The translations under genes and the position numbers were made by a program. The notes below the pieces were generated by a model. It did not search any database and was not told where the DNA came from. It worked only from the letters and a program-made list of their open reading frames with translations. This document shows, in pieces, positions 7,876 to 16,762 of a stretch of 36,383 nucleotides of DNA. Numbering within the stretch: position 1 is the stretch's first letter; each line of letters begins with the position of its first letter. The DNA is taken from positions 1 to 36,383 of the forward strand of contig LFTR01000075.1 in NCBI GenBank assembly GCA_001513425.1. The letters run 5' to 3'. The stretch comes from Clostridiales bacterium DTU024 (GTDB taxonomy: Bacteria; Bacillota; Clostridia; Christensenellales; Aristaeellaceae).

Positions 7876-7933
7876 TTTTGGCAGATGATGACGCGGACGT
7901 TTGTGTGTAACGCGCCAAAGATGGAGGTACCAA

Positions 7934-9289
7934 GTGAAACGAATCCTGTCAATCCTCATATGCCTGATGCTCCTTATGTCGTTTTCAGCGGCAGAAAGCA
8001 TTAAGCAGCCGCAAGACAATTACGACGATGCCGAAAAGCTGCTCACAGCCATCCAAAGCGGGGATGAAGAAAATGCGTTGTCCATGATGACGGAGGAACT
8101 GGCCGCCGGGCTGAAGGCGCAGATCGGCACGATGTGGGCCCAGCTGGAAATGCAATTGGGTGCCTTTGAAAAAGAAGGCGACCGCCGCGCTTTCAGCGAA
8201 GACAAATACGCTGTTGTGGAGATCGCCCTCAATTTCAAGGGTCTGAGCGTCATCTACCGCTCGATATTTGATGAGAACAGCAAGGTGGCGGGACTGTACT
8301 TCACTCCGGGCGTGATCGAGAAAGAAGAAAGCGCACTGCCTTCGGGCATAATTGAGCACACCGTCACCGTGGGGGCGTCGGCGCAGTACCCTTTGGAGGG
8401 CACATTGACGCTGCCGGCAAAAGAAATTATCGCGGGCATCGTTTTGGTGCAGGGTTCGGGTCCCAGCGACCGCGATGAAACCTTCCTCGCCAATTACCCT
8501 TTCCGTGATTTGGCGCAGGGCTTGGCACACAGGGGCATCGCGACGCTCAGGTATGACAAACGAACGTTTACGCACGGGCAGCAGATGGCCTCTTCGCCCG
8601 ATTTTGTCACGCTGACAGTTGATGAAGAAACAGCTGACGATGCCGCCGCTTCAGCTGATCTCCTCAAGGCACTACCGGAAATGGCGGGCAAAAAGATATT
8701 TCTTCTGGGACACAGCCTTGGAGGCATGCTGGCCTCCTACATCGGCACCAAGACCGACAGCCTGTCCGGCTATATCCTGATGGCGGGGTCGCCGCGGAAA
8801 TTGTGGGAACTCATCGCGGACCAAAACGCCCTTGTTGCTGCCGAATTGTCTGAAGCGGATGCCGATGCCGCGGCGCAGATGGTTGCGCAAGAGTTGGTGA
8901 AGGCGAAAAATCTGACAGCACTTAGTGATGACGAAACACTGAAACCGGAAAACGCGGTGTTCGGGATGGATGCGTGGTATCTGCGGCATTTGGAGAGGAT
9001 TGACGCGGCAGCGCTGCACCTTGGGGACGGGAAGCCCTTGCTGGTGCTGCAGGGCGAAAACGACCGCCAAGTGATGAAGGAAGACTTCATCTTGTGGCAA
9101 CAAAAGCTGGCTGAGCACCCGGATGCCCAGTTTATCTTGTACCCGGAGCTCAACCACCTATTCGGAGATTATGATGGGGAGACACCCCCATATCTCCAGA
9201 TGATGGGCGTGGAATATTCCCAAAGAACGCCTGTCGCCGATATCGTGATCGCTGATATCGCCGCGTGGGTCGTGGAAAGAGCGGAATAG
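7934..9289 (+). CDS. secreted alpha/beta hydrolase with N-terminal DUF3887-like domain
   Basis: A 451-residue exported hydrolase. A signal peptide (KRILSILICLMLLMSFSAAES) is followed by a DUF3887-like domain, about residues 25-130, then an alpha/beta hydrolase of the dienelactone-hydrolase/esterase type. The nucleophile elbow is GHSLGGM near residue 256. An oxyanion-side motif, QGSGPSDRDE, lies near 173; the acid is probably in QGENDRQV near 370, and the catalytic His in ELNHLFGDY near 400. Relatives are predicted esterases or peptidases; the substrate is unknown. The start is GTG 7934 because GGAGG lies six bases upstream and the signal peptide begins there. A terminator follows, so the gene is probably monocistronic. 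Confidence 0.8.
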   Translation: MKRILSILICLMLLMSFSAAESIKQPQDNYDDAEKLLTAIQSGDEENALSMMTEELAAGLKAQIGTMWAQLEMQLGAFEKEGDRRAFSEDKYAVVEIALNFKGLSVIYRSIFDENSKVAGLYFTPGVIEKEESALPSGIIEHTVTVGASAQYPLEGTLTLPAKEIIAGIVLVQGSGPSDRDETFLANYPFRDLAQGLAHRGIATLRYDKRTFTHGQQMASSPDFVTLTVDEETADDAAASADLLKALPEMAGKKIFLLGHSLGGMLASYIGTKTDSLSGYILMAGSPRKLWELIADQNALVAAELSEADADAAAQMVAQELVKAKNLTALSDDETLKPENAVFGMDAWYLRHLERIDAAALHLGDGKPLLVLQGENDRQVMKEDFILWQQKLAEHPDAQFILYPELNHLFGDYDGETPPYLQMMGVEYSQRTPVADIVIADIAAWVVERAE

Positions 9290-9300
9290 CCGACGAAACG

Positions 9301-9341
9301 AAAAAAGAGCGCGTGGCTGAAGTGAGTCGCGCCCTCTTTTT
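9301..9341 (+). terminator. rho-independent terminator after the hydrolase gene
   Basis: AAAAAGAG-CGCG pairs with CGCG-(CC)-CTCTTTTT around a 14-base loop, starting about 12 bases after the hydrolase stop codon. The A run on the left means it could also act on the minus strand. Confidence 0.7.
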
Positions 9342-9663
9342 ATGTCGGATCGGGATCGTCGCAAGAAGACGCGTCGCTGCGGCATCGCCGTGCTCTTCAT
9401 TCGCTTCTGCGCCGCCAGCGGTGTGGGGCGTCCATTTCGGGACGGCTCCTTTCAATCGAAAGTCACGTCTTTCAATTGCGGGGAGGAAACCCCGTGATGC
9501 TCCTCTTCGTACGTCCCATCCGGCAAAAAGCCTGCTTTTTGGCGCAAAGGAGAAATCCTGCAGCGTATGCCTCCGCCGCACTTGTGTGGCGGAAACGAAG
9601 CGGAAGGCATTTCGACGCGCGCGCCCTTGGAACCCGCAATTTTCATTTGCAGCCCTGTTTCTG
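9342..9663. other. gene-free stretch holding a hairpin-rich element, possible intergenic repeat or structured RNA
   Basis: About 320 bases lie between the hydrolase terminator and the purL stop codon with no gene I believe in. It holds a series of inverted repeats. CTTTC/GAAAG is at 9449-9462, CGGGG/CCCCG at 9479-9494 and CAAAAAGC/GCTTTTTG at 9524-9541. A 10-bp stem with one G-T wobble, TCCGCCGCAC/GTGTGGCGGA, is at 9572-9593. That last stem is enclosed by ATGCC/GGCAT (9567/9606) and GCGT/ACGC (9563/9615). The density of hairpins suggests a dispersed intergenic repeat or an RNA in the 3' region of the purine operon. The short reading frames across it look like translated repeat. Only one copy is in this window. 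Confidence 0.4.
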
Positions 9664-12600
9664 TCAAGCGAAATAAGAGACAGCGCTGGAAAACAGCGGA
9701 TCGTCCTGCACACCGGGAATGTTTTTGTACAGCCCCCGCAGCATGCGTTCCGAATGTCCCATGCGGCCCATGATGCGGCCATCGGGCGACGTGAGCGCCT
9801 CCACCGCGCCTGAGGAACCGGACGGGTTAAAGAGGATGTCCATGCTTGGATTCCCCTGCAGGTCCACATACTGCGCCGCGATTTGCCCGTTGCTGGCCAA
9901 TTGCTGCATGCGGCTGGGCGAACAGATGAGCCGTCCCTCGCCGTGCGAAATAGCCAGCGGCAGGATATCCCCAACTTCCTGTTTGAGAAACCATGGTGAC
10001 AGAGTGGAACAGGTTTTGACGCGCACGATACGGCTTTGGTGCCGTCCAATCAGGTTATGCGTCAGTGTCAGATCCCCTTCCTCCAGATCCACGATGCGAC
10101 CATAAGGCAGCAATCCCAACTTGATCAGCGCCTGAAAACCGTTGCAAATGCCGCCCAAAAGTCCGCCGCGCTTATGGAGCAAATCCTGCACCCCATCGGC
10201 AATTTGAGGATTGCGAAGGAAAGCCGCGATCATTTTTCCCGCGCCGTCGGGTTCGTCGCCGCCCGAGAAACCGCCTGGGATCAGCACGATTTGCGAGCGT
10301 TGCAGTTTATACGCCATGGCCTCCACCGACTGAGCGGTGTCGCCCGGCTGCGTATTGCGCACAATAAAGATGTCCGGCGCCGCACCCGCTTTTTCAAACG
10401 CGCGCGCGGTGTCCAATTCGCAGTTGGTGCCCGGGAAAACGGGAATGAGCACGCGCGGCCTAACGACGGACCCGCCCTTGGAGCGATTGGCATAGCTGGT
10501 TATTTCCGCGATGGGCGCTTCCGGTGTCAAGGCACCGGCCGGATACACCTTTTCCAGTATCCCTTCATGGGCGCTCTGCAATTTGCCAAGCGGCACTGCG
10601 TTGTCCCGAAACTGCATGTTGCCGCCGCCCGTTTTGCCCAAGGTTTCACCAAATACCGGGTCATTATCCGCCATTTCCAGGATGATGCTCCCGTAAGCGT
10701 ACCCGAACAGCTCGCTTTCGTCCCAATTATCATGGAACGTAAAGCCGATGCCATTCCCCAGACACGCATTGAAGACCGCGCCCGCCGCACCGCCGCCGCG
10801 TACGCTGCAAGAAGACAGCACACGCCCGGAACGCATGAGCTGCTCCACTTCATCATAGAGGTTCCTGAGCGCGTCCGCCAGGGGCAGACCATCTGCCCCT
10901 ACTTTGGGGCGCATCCACACCACGCGGCTGCCCGCACGCTTGAATTCCGGCGACAGCGCGTGCTGCTTGTCATCCCACGTAATGGCAAAAGAAATGAGAG
11001 TAGGCGGCACATCCAGGTTTTCAAAAGTGCCGCTCATGGAATCCTTGCCGCCGATGGCAGCGATGCCCAGTTCCATTTGCGCGCGCTGCGCGCCAAGCAG
11101 CGCCGCCAGGGGCGCCCCAAATCGCGCCGGATCTTTGCCGGGGCGCGCGAAATATTCCTGCAGGGAAAGATAGATATGGCTGGAGGACGCGCCGGTGGCG
11201 ATGAGATTGGTTACTGATTCCACCACCGCCAGATACGCGCCGTGATAAGGGCTTTTTTCGAGGATCGCGGGGTTGCATCCGAACGCCATATAGGATGCGG
11301 TGTCTGTGCCGCCGGGCACGGGCAACACATGCACCATGGCGTCCGGCGCCGTCAGCTGGAAGCGTCCGCCAAAGGGCATCATCACGCTGGCCGCGCCGAT
11401 GGTGGCATCAAACTGTTGCGCCAAGCCGCGCTGGGAACACCCGTTGAGCGAAGAGACCCAGTCAGTCAATTGTTCCCTGAATGAACCGCCTGTTTGTTTT
11501 TGCCAATCTTCAGCGGGAGCAATTACCACATCGGTTTTTTTTCCAGCGCCGTTGGAGGACAGGAAAGTCCTGTCCAGATCCACGATAGTCTGCCCCTGCC
11601 AGCGCATCACCATGCGCTTATCCCCCGTCACCACCGCAACGGCCGTGGCTTCCAGGTTTTCGTCGTGCGCCATGCGGCAAAAATCGTCCGCGTCTTCGGG
11701 CGCGACCACCACTGCCATGCGCTCTTGTGACTCGCTTATGGCGATCTCCGTGCCGTCCAGCCCCGCATACTTGCGCGGTACCTTGTCCAAATCAATATCC
11801 AGCCCGTCCGCCAATTCACCTATCGCGACAGCGACGCCTCCCGCGCCAAAATCGTTGCAGCGCTTGATGAGCTGCGCCGCCAGCGGGTTCAAAAACAGCC
11901 GCTGCAGTTTGCGCTCTTCCGGCGCATTGCCCTTTTGCACCTGCGCGAAATCCTGCTCCACACTCAGCAGCGTATGCGACTTGGAAGACCCCGTCGCCCC
12001 GCCGATACCATCCCGACCGGTGCGGCCGCCCACCAAAATGACAATGTCCCTTTCTTGTGGACGCTCCCGAATCACATGCTTACGGGGCACAGCCCCCAGC
12101 ACCGCGCCCGTTTCCAGCCGCTTGGCCGCATACCCCGGATGATACATTTCACGCACCATGCCGGTGGCCAGGCCTATCTGATTGCCGTAGGAACTGAACC
12201 CGTCCGCGGCGCCGATACAAATTCTGCGCTGCGGCAGTTTGCCGGGCATAGTCGCTGAAATCTCCTCCGTCGGATCCGCTGCACCCGTGACGCGCATGGC
12301 GGCATAAACATAGCCGCGCGCGGAAAGAGGATCGCGAATGGCGCCGCCGATGCACGTGGCCGCGCCGCCAAAGGGTTCAATTTCGGTGGGGTGATTGTGC
12401 GTTTCGTTTTTGAACAGCAGCAGCCAATCTTCCGGTGCCCCCGACGCATCAATGGTAATACGCAGCGTGCAGGCGTTGATCTCTTCGCTTTCATCCAAAT
12501 GATTAAGTTTGTTGCTGCTTTTCAGCGCCTTCACGGCGATCGTGGCGACATCCATCAGTGTGGGTGCGCCGGTCACCTGCAGGCGTTCGCGAAGCTTCAC

Positions 12601-13347
12601 GTATTTGTTGAAACTTTTCCCAACGAGGGGATCGTTTATTGTTACGTTCACTAATTCCGTTGAAAAAGTGGTGTGCCTGCAATGATCTGACCAGTAAGTG
12701 TCCATGACGCGCAGTTCGGTCAATGTGGGGTCGCGTCCTTCCTTCAGAAAGTACAGCTGCACAAACTGCAGGTCGTCCGGATCCATCGCCAGATCATATT
12801 GCGCAAGCAAGCGCTCAAGCGCTGCCATATCCAGTTGCCGGAAACCATCCATGCGGGGCACGGACGCGGGCGCGGGCATCTCCGGAGCAAGGGTCAGATG
12901 AGGACCCATCGCTGCTTCGCGGCACTCCACGGGGTTGATGACGTAATTTTTTATTCTCTTGATATCGTCCCGCGTCATGTCCCCAAAGAGGACATACACT
13001 TTGGCATACCGCACGCGGGGGCGCTCCTTAAGGGTGATCAGCTGAATGCACTGCGCGGCGCTGTCGGCCCGCTGGTCGAACTGCCCTGGCAGAGCTTCCA
13101 CGGCAAAAACGCGCGCATCCTTGGGCAGGGTAAGCGTGAAATCGCGGTCGTCCACAGTGGGCTCAGAGAAAATGGTCGCGGCCGCTTGGCTGAACACGTC
13201 CTTCTCGACATTCTCCGCGTCATAGCGATGGATGATGCGCACATCGCTGAGCGTCTCCAATTTCAGGTACGTTCGCAGTTCCCGCAGCAGTGCTGCAGCT
13301 TCCTGACGAAAACCGGCGCGCTTTTCCACATAGATCCTATCAACCAT
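9664..13347 (-). CDS. purL: phosphoribosylformylglycinamidine synthase, single-chain large form
   Basis: A 1227-residue FGAM synthase that turns FGAR, ATP and glutamine into FGAM in purine synthesis. It is the long single-chain form with a fused glutaminase, not the PurS-PurL-PurQ complex common in Bacilli. In order it has an N-terminal PurS-like region, two AIR-synthase-type repeats (for example FKNETHNHPTEIEPFGGAATC near residue 318, and the GGKDSMSGTF segment in the second half) and a class I glutaminase domain from about residue 970. The catalytic Cys is in GGICNGFQ and the catalytic His in ISHGEGR. The N-terminus fits the clostridial subfamily. It is the last gene of the pur operon, two bases after purD, with GGAAAGG as ribosome site. 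No clear terminator follows. Confidence 0.95.
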   Translation of the reverse strand: MVDRIYVEKRAGFRQEAAALLRELRTYLKLETLSDVRIIHRYDAENVEKDVFSQAAATIFSEPTVDDRDFTLTLPKDARVFAVEALPGQFDQRADSAAQCIQLITLKERPRVRYAKVYVLFGDMTRDDIKRIKNYVINPVECREAAMGPHLTLAPEMPAPASVPRMDGFRQLDMAALERLLAQYDLAMDPDDLQFVQLYFLKEGRDPTLTELRVMDTYWSDHCRHTTFSTELVNVTINDPLVGKSFNKYVKLRERLQVTGAPTLMDVATIAVKALKSSNKLNHLDESEEINACTLRITIDASGAPEDWLLLFKNETHNHPTEIEPFGGAATCIGGAIRDPLSARGYVYAAMRVTGAADPTEEISATMPGKLPQRRICIGAADGFSSYGNQIGLATGMVREMYHPGYAAKRLETGAVLGAVPRKHVIRERPQERDIVILVGGRTGRDGIGGATGSSKSHTLLSVEQDFAQVQKGNAPEERKLQRLFLNPLAAQLIKRCNDFGAGGVAVAIGELADGLDIDLDKVPRKYAGLDGTEIAISESQERMAVVVAPEDADDFCRMAHDENLEATAVAVVTGDKRMVMRWQGQTIVDLDRTFLSSNGAGKKTDVVIAPAEDWQKQTGGSFREQLTDWVSSLNGCSQRGLAQQFDATIGAASVMMPFGGRFQLTAPDAMVHVLPVPGGTDTASYMAFGCNPAILEKSPYHGAYLAVVESVTNLIATGASSSHIYLSLQEYFARPGKDPARFGAPLAALLGAQRAQMELGIAAIGGKDSMSGTFENLDVPPTLISFAITWDDKQHALSPEFKRAGSRVVWMRPKVGADGLPLADALRNLYDEVEQLMRSGRVLSSCSVRGGGAAGAVFNACLGNGIGFTFHDNWDESELFGYAYGSIILEMADNDPVFGETLGKTGGGNMQFRDNAVPLGKLQSAHEGILEKVYPAGALTPEAPIAEITSYANRSKGGSVVRPRVLIPVFPGTNCELDTARAFEKAGAAPDIFIVRNTQPGDTAQSVEAMAYKLQRSQIVLIPGGFSGGDEPDGAGKMIAAFLRNPQIADGVQDLLHKRGGLLGGICNGFQALIKLGLLPYGRIVDLEEGDLTLTHNLIGRHQSRIVRVKTCSTLSPWFLKQEVGDILPLAISHGEGRLICSPSRMQQLASNGQIAAQYVDLQGNPSMDILFNPSGSSGAVEALTSPDGRIMGRMGHSERMLRGLYKNIPGVQDDPLFSSAVSYFA

Positions 13348-13349
13348 GA

Positions 13350-14588
13350 CTATTCCTTTCCAATCAAGAGGGCTTGGGCGCCTATGTCACGGCGATAATG
13401 CATGTTGTCAAAATGAACTTTGGCCATTTCCCGGTAGGCTGCTTTGCGGGCAGCTTCAAGGGTGTCCCCTGTTGCCGTCACGCTCAGCACGCGGCCACCG
13501 GCGGTCACAAGCTGCTCACCATTGTTGGCAACGCCCGCCATATGCACGGTGGCTTCAAGGGGTTCCTCTATATGGATGGGAAGCCCTTTTTCAAATGCGC
13601 CCGGGTAGCCGCCCGATGCGGCCACAACACAGCAGGCGTGCCCTGCCCTGAAAGAAACGCTGTCGGCCGCCAAAGTGCCGTCCGTCACAGCCTGGAGCGC
13701 GGATAGAAGATCGCTGTCCATAAGCGCCAGCACGGCCTGCGTTTCGGGATCACCAAAGCGCGCATTGTATTCCAGTACCTTGGGCCCGTCCTTTGTCAGG
13801 ATGAGGCCAAAAAAAAGGCAGCCGCGGAAAGGGATCCCTTCCTTGACCATCGCGCGCGCCGTGGGCAAATAGACGTCCCGCATGCACCGGTGCTTGATCT
13901 CAAGTGTGTAGAAGGGGCTCGGCGCCACCGCGCCCATGCCGCCGGTATTGGGGCCTTTATCTTCGTCCAATGCGCGCTTATGGTCCGTGGCGGATAAAAG
14001 CGGCACGACGTTTTCGCCGTCCACCAGTGTCAGCACGGACACTTCGTGGCCGACAAGGCATTCCTCAATGATGAACGGCCCAACCATGCTGCGCACGGCT
14101 GAGCGGGCTTCCCCGCGGGTATCTGCTACGATGACGCCCTTGCCTTTCAAAAGGCCATCGGCCTTGATGACGATAGGCAGGGCGCAGGAATCCAGAAAGC
14201 TCAGAGCGTCTTCCTTACCGGAAAACGTCTGCCATGCCGCGGTCGGGATGCGGTATTTTTGCATGAGACGCTTGGCAAACAGCTTGCTGGACTCGATCGC
14301 GGCCGCCGCCCGGGTCGGACCCAAGCACGTAATTCCTTCTGTCTCCAGCACGTCGACCAGCCCCTTTGCCAGGGGGTCCTCAGGCGTCACGATGCAAAAG
14401 CCAATCGCCATATCCCGGCAAAAAGCTGTTACTTCCGATGGATCCAGAGGATCAAGGGGTACGCAAACGGCTTCCGCCATACCGGCGTTGCCCGGCAAAG
14501 CATAGATGACCCCGGCCGCAGGGTTTTCCTTCAGTTTTTTTATAATGGCGTGTTCCCTGCCGCCCGACCCGATGACCAGGATATTCAT
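13350..14588 (-). CDS. purD: phosphoribosylamine-glycine ligase (GAR synthetase)
   Basis: A 412-residue ATP-grasp enzyme making GAR from phosphoribosylamine, glycine and ATP, the second step of purine synthesis. The N-terminus ILVIGSGGREHAI is diagnostic. TPEDPLAKGLVD (about residues 71-82), KADGLLKGKGV in the ATP-grasp domain and LEYNARFGDPETQ near residue 280 are the expected substrate and Mg/ATP motifs. Length is near the usual 420. It lies six bases after the FakA-C-like small gene and two bases before purL, so it is clearly co-transcribed. The ribosome site (GGAAGG) is modest, so coupling to the upstream gene is likely. Confidence 0.96.
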   Translation of the reverse strand: MNILVIGSGGREHAIIKKLKENPAAGVIYALPGNAGMAEAVCVPLDPLDPSEVTAFCRDMAIGFCIVTPEDPLAKGLVDVLETEGITCLGPTRAAAAIESSKLFAKRLMQKYRIPTAAWQTFSGKEDALSFLDSCALPIVIKADGLLKGKGVIVADTRGEARSAVRSMVGPFIIEECLVGHEVSVLTLVDGENVVPLLSATDHKRALDEDKGPNTGGMGAVAPSPFYTLEIKHRCMRDVYLPTARAMVKEGIPFRGCLFFGLILTKDGPKVLEYNARFGDPETQAVLALMDSDLLSALQAVTDGTLAADSVSFRAGHACCVVAASGGYPGAFEKGLPIHIEEPLEATVHMAGVANNGEQLVTAGGRVLSVTATGDTLEAARKAAYREMAKVHFDNMHYRRDIGAQALLIGKE

Positions 14589-14594
14589 ACGCGC

Positions 14595-14846
14595 TCAGCC
14601 TTCCAGACCGTCTGTCTGGCGCTGCATGTTTTCCACGACGATATCATAAATATCGCCCAGGGAAGAGCAGTATTCAAGTACCTGCCACGGTTCATTGGTG
14701 TGGTAATGGATCTTGAGCAGCTCCTCGTCGCCCACGCACAAGAGGGAATCACCCTTGATATTGTCCTCAATGTAGTCCCCGATGGTGTCCTCGTCAAGGT
14801 TTGTGCCCTCGATGAGCAGCTGTGTGTCAAACTTGTATTCCAGCAT
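14595..14846 (-). CDS. 83-aa protein resembling the C-terminal end of FakA/YloV (DAK-phosphatase region)
   Basis: A small protein that resembles the tail of fatty-acid kinase subunit FakA (YloV, 'DAK2 domain fusion'). YKFDTQLLIEG, GDSLLCVGDEELLKIHYHTNEPWQVLEY and IVVENMQRQ line up with FakA's C-terminal pattern, in which a (V)VGD-x-x-L-(L/V)K-(V/I)H-x-HT-(D/N)-x-P-x-x-VL stretch is followed by NM-x-x-Q. The kinase (DAK2/DhaL) domain is absent, so it cannot be a kinase by itself. AGGAGGG at a normal distance supports the ATG at 14846, and the reading frame is clean, so this is not an obvious decayed remnant. It lies between the AICAR transformylase gene (15 bases) and purD (6 bases). Its role in the purine operon is unknown; a ligand-binding or regulatory module is a guess. 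Confidence 0.7.
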   Translation of the reverse strand: MLEYKFDTQLLIEGTNLDEDTIGDYIEDNIKGDSLLCVGDEELLKIHYHTNEPWQVLEYCSSLGDIYDIVVENMQRQTDGLEG

Positions 14847-14861
14847 AAGCCCTCCTAAGTT

Positions 14862-16046
14862 CTAGTGATGAAACAGCCTCATCCCCGTCATCGCCATGAC
14901 CATGCCGTATCGGTCACACGCGTCGATGACCTGGGCGTCGCGACGGGAACCGCCCGGCTGCGCGATGAACTTCACACCGCTTTTATGTGCCCGCTCGACA
15001 TTGTCACTAAATGGGAAGAACGCGTCGCTGCCCAGCGAGATATCTTTCATATTCTTCATCCAGTCCTGCTTTTCCTGCATGGTGATCAGGGACGGGCGAA
15101 CGGAAAACATCTGCTGCCAAAAGCCATTTGATAAGAGTTCCCGGGCGCCTTGGGACAAATAGGTGTCCACCGCGTTGTCGCGATCGGGGCGGCCCAGATC
15201 ATGGCGAAAAGGAAGCGCCAACACCTTGGGATGCTGTCTCATATGCCACAGATCCGCCTTGTCCCCCGCCAGGCGTGTGCAGTGCACGCGCGATTGCTGT
15301 CCCGCACCGTTGCCGATCACTTGCCCGTCCTTGACAAAGCATACCGAATTGGACTGCGTGTATTTGAGGGTGCACAGCGCCACGATGAGATCGCGGCGCG
15401 CCGATGAAGACAGGTCCTTGTTGATGGTAACGATGTTTTGAAAAAGGGTCTCATCGATCAGACTGTCGTTATAGCGCTGCGAAAGCGTTATGCCAAATAC
15501 GTCGCGTGTTTCTACGGGATCCGGGACATAATCCCCGTCGATCCGCAAAACGGCGTAGTTTCCTTTGCGCTTCTTTTTGAGGATCTCCAGCGCGGCGGCA
15601 TCGTAACCCGGCGCGATAACGCCATCGGATACTTCACGGCCGATAACGCTTGCGGTCACCGCGTCACAGGTATCGCTCAAAGCAATAAAGTCACCAAAGG
15701 AAGACAGCCTGTCCGCGCCGCGTGCGCGCGCGTAGGCGCAGGCAAGCGGTGAATCGTCGATCCCGGGGATATCGTCTACGAAGCAGATCCTCTTAAGCGC
15801 ATCGGATAAGGGCAGACCAACCGCCGCGCCCGCGGGGCTGACATGCTTAAAAGAGGCTGCCGCCGGCAGATCAAGGGCGCGGCGCAAATGAGACACCAGC
15901 TGCCAGGCATTCAGGGCGTCCAGGAAATTGATGTAGCCGGGATTTCCGTTAAGGACCTGAAGCGGAAAGTCCGCTCCCGAGCGCATCGTTACGCGCGCCG
16001 GGCTTTGGTTGGGATTGCACCCGTATTTGAGCGTGATATCCTTCAT
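14862..16046 (-). CDS. purH: AICAR transformylase (PurH transformylase domain only)
   Basis: A 394-residue protein matching the C-terminal AICAR formyltransferase half of PurH. It moves a formyl group from 10-formyl-tetrahydrofolate to AICAR to give FAICAR. The motif FKHVSPAGAAVG (about residue 66) is the AICARFT signature containing the catalytic Lys-His pair. SNSVCFVKDGQVIGNGAGQQSR (about residue 255) and SDAFFPFSDNVERAHKSGVKFIAQPGGS near the C-terminus are typical. The N-terminal MGS-like IMP cyclohydrolase domain of the usual 510-residue PurH is absent. Ring closure is supplied by the separate IMP cyclohydrolase gene immediately upstream, whose stop codon overlaps this start as ATGA. This split arrangement is known in Clostridia. 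Confidence 0.9.
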   Translation of the reverse strand: MKDITLKYGCNPNQSPARVTMRSGADFPLQVLNGNPGYINFLDALNAWQLVSHLRRALDLPAAASFKHVSPAGAAVGLPLSDALKRICFVDDIPGIDDSPLACAYARARGADRLSSFGDFIALSDTCDAVTASVIGREVSDGVIAPGYDAAALEILKKKRKGNYAVLRIDGDYVPDPVETRDVFGITLSQRYNDSLIDETLFQNIVTINKDLSSSARRDLIVALCTLKYTQSNSVCFVKDGQVIGNGAGQQSRVHCTRLAGDKADLWHMRQHPKVLALPFRHDLGRPDRDNAVDTYLSQGARELLSNGFWQQMFSVRPSLITMQEKQDWMKNMKDISLGSDAFFPFSDNVERAHKSGVKFIAQPGGSRRDAQVIDACDRYGMVMAMTGMRLFHH

Positions 16047-16762
16047 GCTTCCTTCACCCTTTCATAACGGTTGATGACAATACTGCGCTCATTGCCTTCT
16101 TTTTCCGGCACGATACGGGCATAAAGCGCGATGCGATTGAGGTGATTGAGGCTTTCCCAAGCGTCGTTCACAAAGCCGTCAACATCGTGAGGCAGTATGA
16201 CGCGGCGCGGTTCGCCCTCAAATGAAGGCAGGGGTGATCCGTCGTACTGATAAGTGTGGATCAAATGCCCCACGCCCGGGACCTGCTTATACTCGTAATA
16301 CTGCCTGGTAATGTCGTCCTGCCTTTTGAGAATGGACAGCGTGTAGTGAAAGCCGCCCTTCTCCCTGACCGCCAGGCCGCTGATACGCGGGGTATAATGC
16401 GGCGCGTCAGGCTCATAACTGCGCGTCGCCAGTGCTTGACGGAAGCTGTACCCGCGCCTCAAAAAATCGTAGATCGTATCGGTCTGATCGCCGTTGGAAA
16501 CGATGTAATGATTGCTGATGGTGCGCACCGGCCGGTACATGATAAGGGATGGGTCCTCAATCAATTTCGCGTCCATGGGTTCAATGCGAACATCAAGGTT
16601 ATCCTCCGCAAACACGCGGTTACGGCTGTTATCGCTTCGCCCCATGATGAAATAAAGAATGACCAACGCCTTATCATCATTGACGCCCACCATAAGGCCC
16701 CGTCCCGGGTAGGTGTTTTGGCGAAGGATCTCGCACAAGTCATACGTTTGCATTATTGTCAT
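16043..16762 (-). CDS. stand-alone IMP cyclohydrolase (PurO-like)
   Basis: A 239-residue protein matching the IMP cyclohydrolase-like family first known from archaeal PurO (PF07826). It would close the ring of FAICAR to IMP, the last step of the pathway. Visible segments are YPGRGLMVGVNDDKALVILYFIMGRSDNSRNRVF near the N-terminus, MYRPVRTISNHYIVSNGDQTDTI in the middle and PRISGLAV. I set the start at ATG 16762: GGAGAGG precedes it and it overlaps the purN stop codon as ATGA. The ORF track's 341-residue version runs back through purN in another frame and is not real. Its other end overlaps the transformylase start by ATGA, so the two purH activities are tightly coupled in translation. Confidence 0.88.
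   Translation of the reverse strand: MTIMQTYDLCEILRQNTYPGRGLMVGVNDDKALVILYFIMGRSDNSRNRVFAEDNLDVRIEPMDAKLIEDPSLIMYRPVRTISNHYIVSNGDQTDTIYDFLRRGYSFRQALATRSYEPDAPHYTPRISGLAVREKGGFHYTLSILKRQDDITRQYYEYKQVPGVGHLIHTYQYDGSPLPSFEGEPRRVILPHDVDGFVNDAWESLNHLNRIALYARIVPEKEGNERSIVINRYERVKEA

Noticed and set aside
9150-10049. 299-aa minus-strand open reading frame spanning the hydrolase end, the intergenic hairpin region and purL
   Set aside because: It overlaps purL in another frame and is antisense to the hydrolase gene; the Arg-rich sequence looks like translated repeat and non-coding DNA.
10036-11217. 393-aa plus-strand open reading frame
   Set aside because: It lies wholly antisense to purL, whose frame carries all expected motifs; composition is Arg/His-rich as typical of shadow frames in GC-rich DNA.
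11300-12142. 280-aa plus-strand open reading frame
   Set aside because: Antisense to purL, rich in Ser/Pro/Thr, no recognisable domain or ribosome site.
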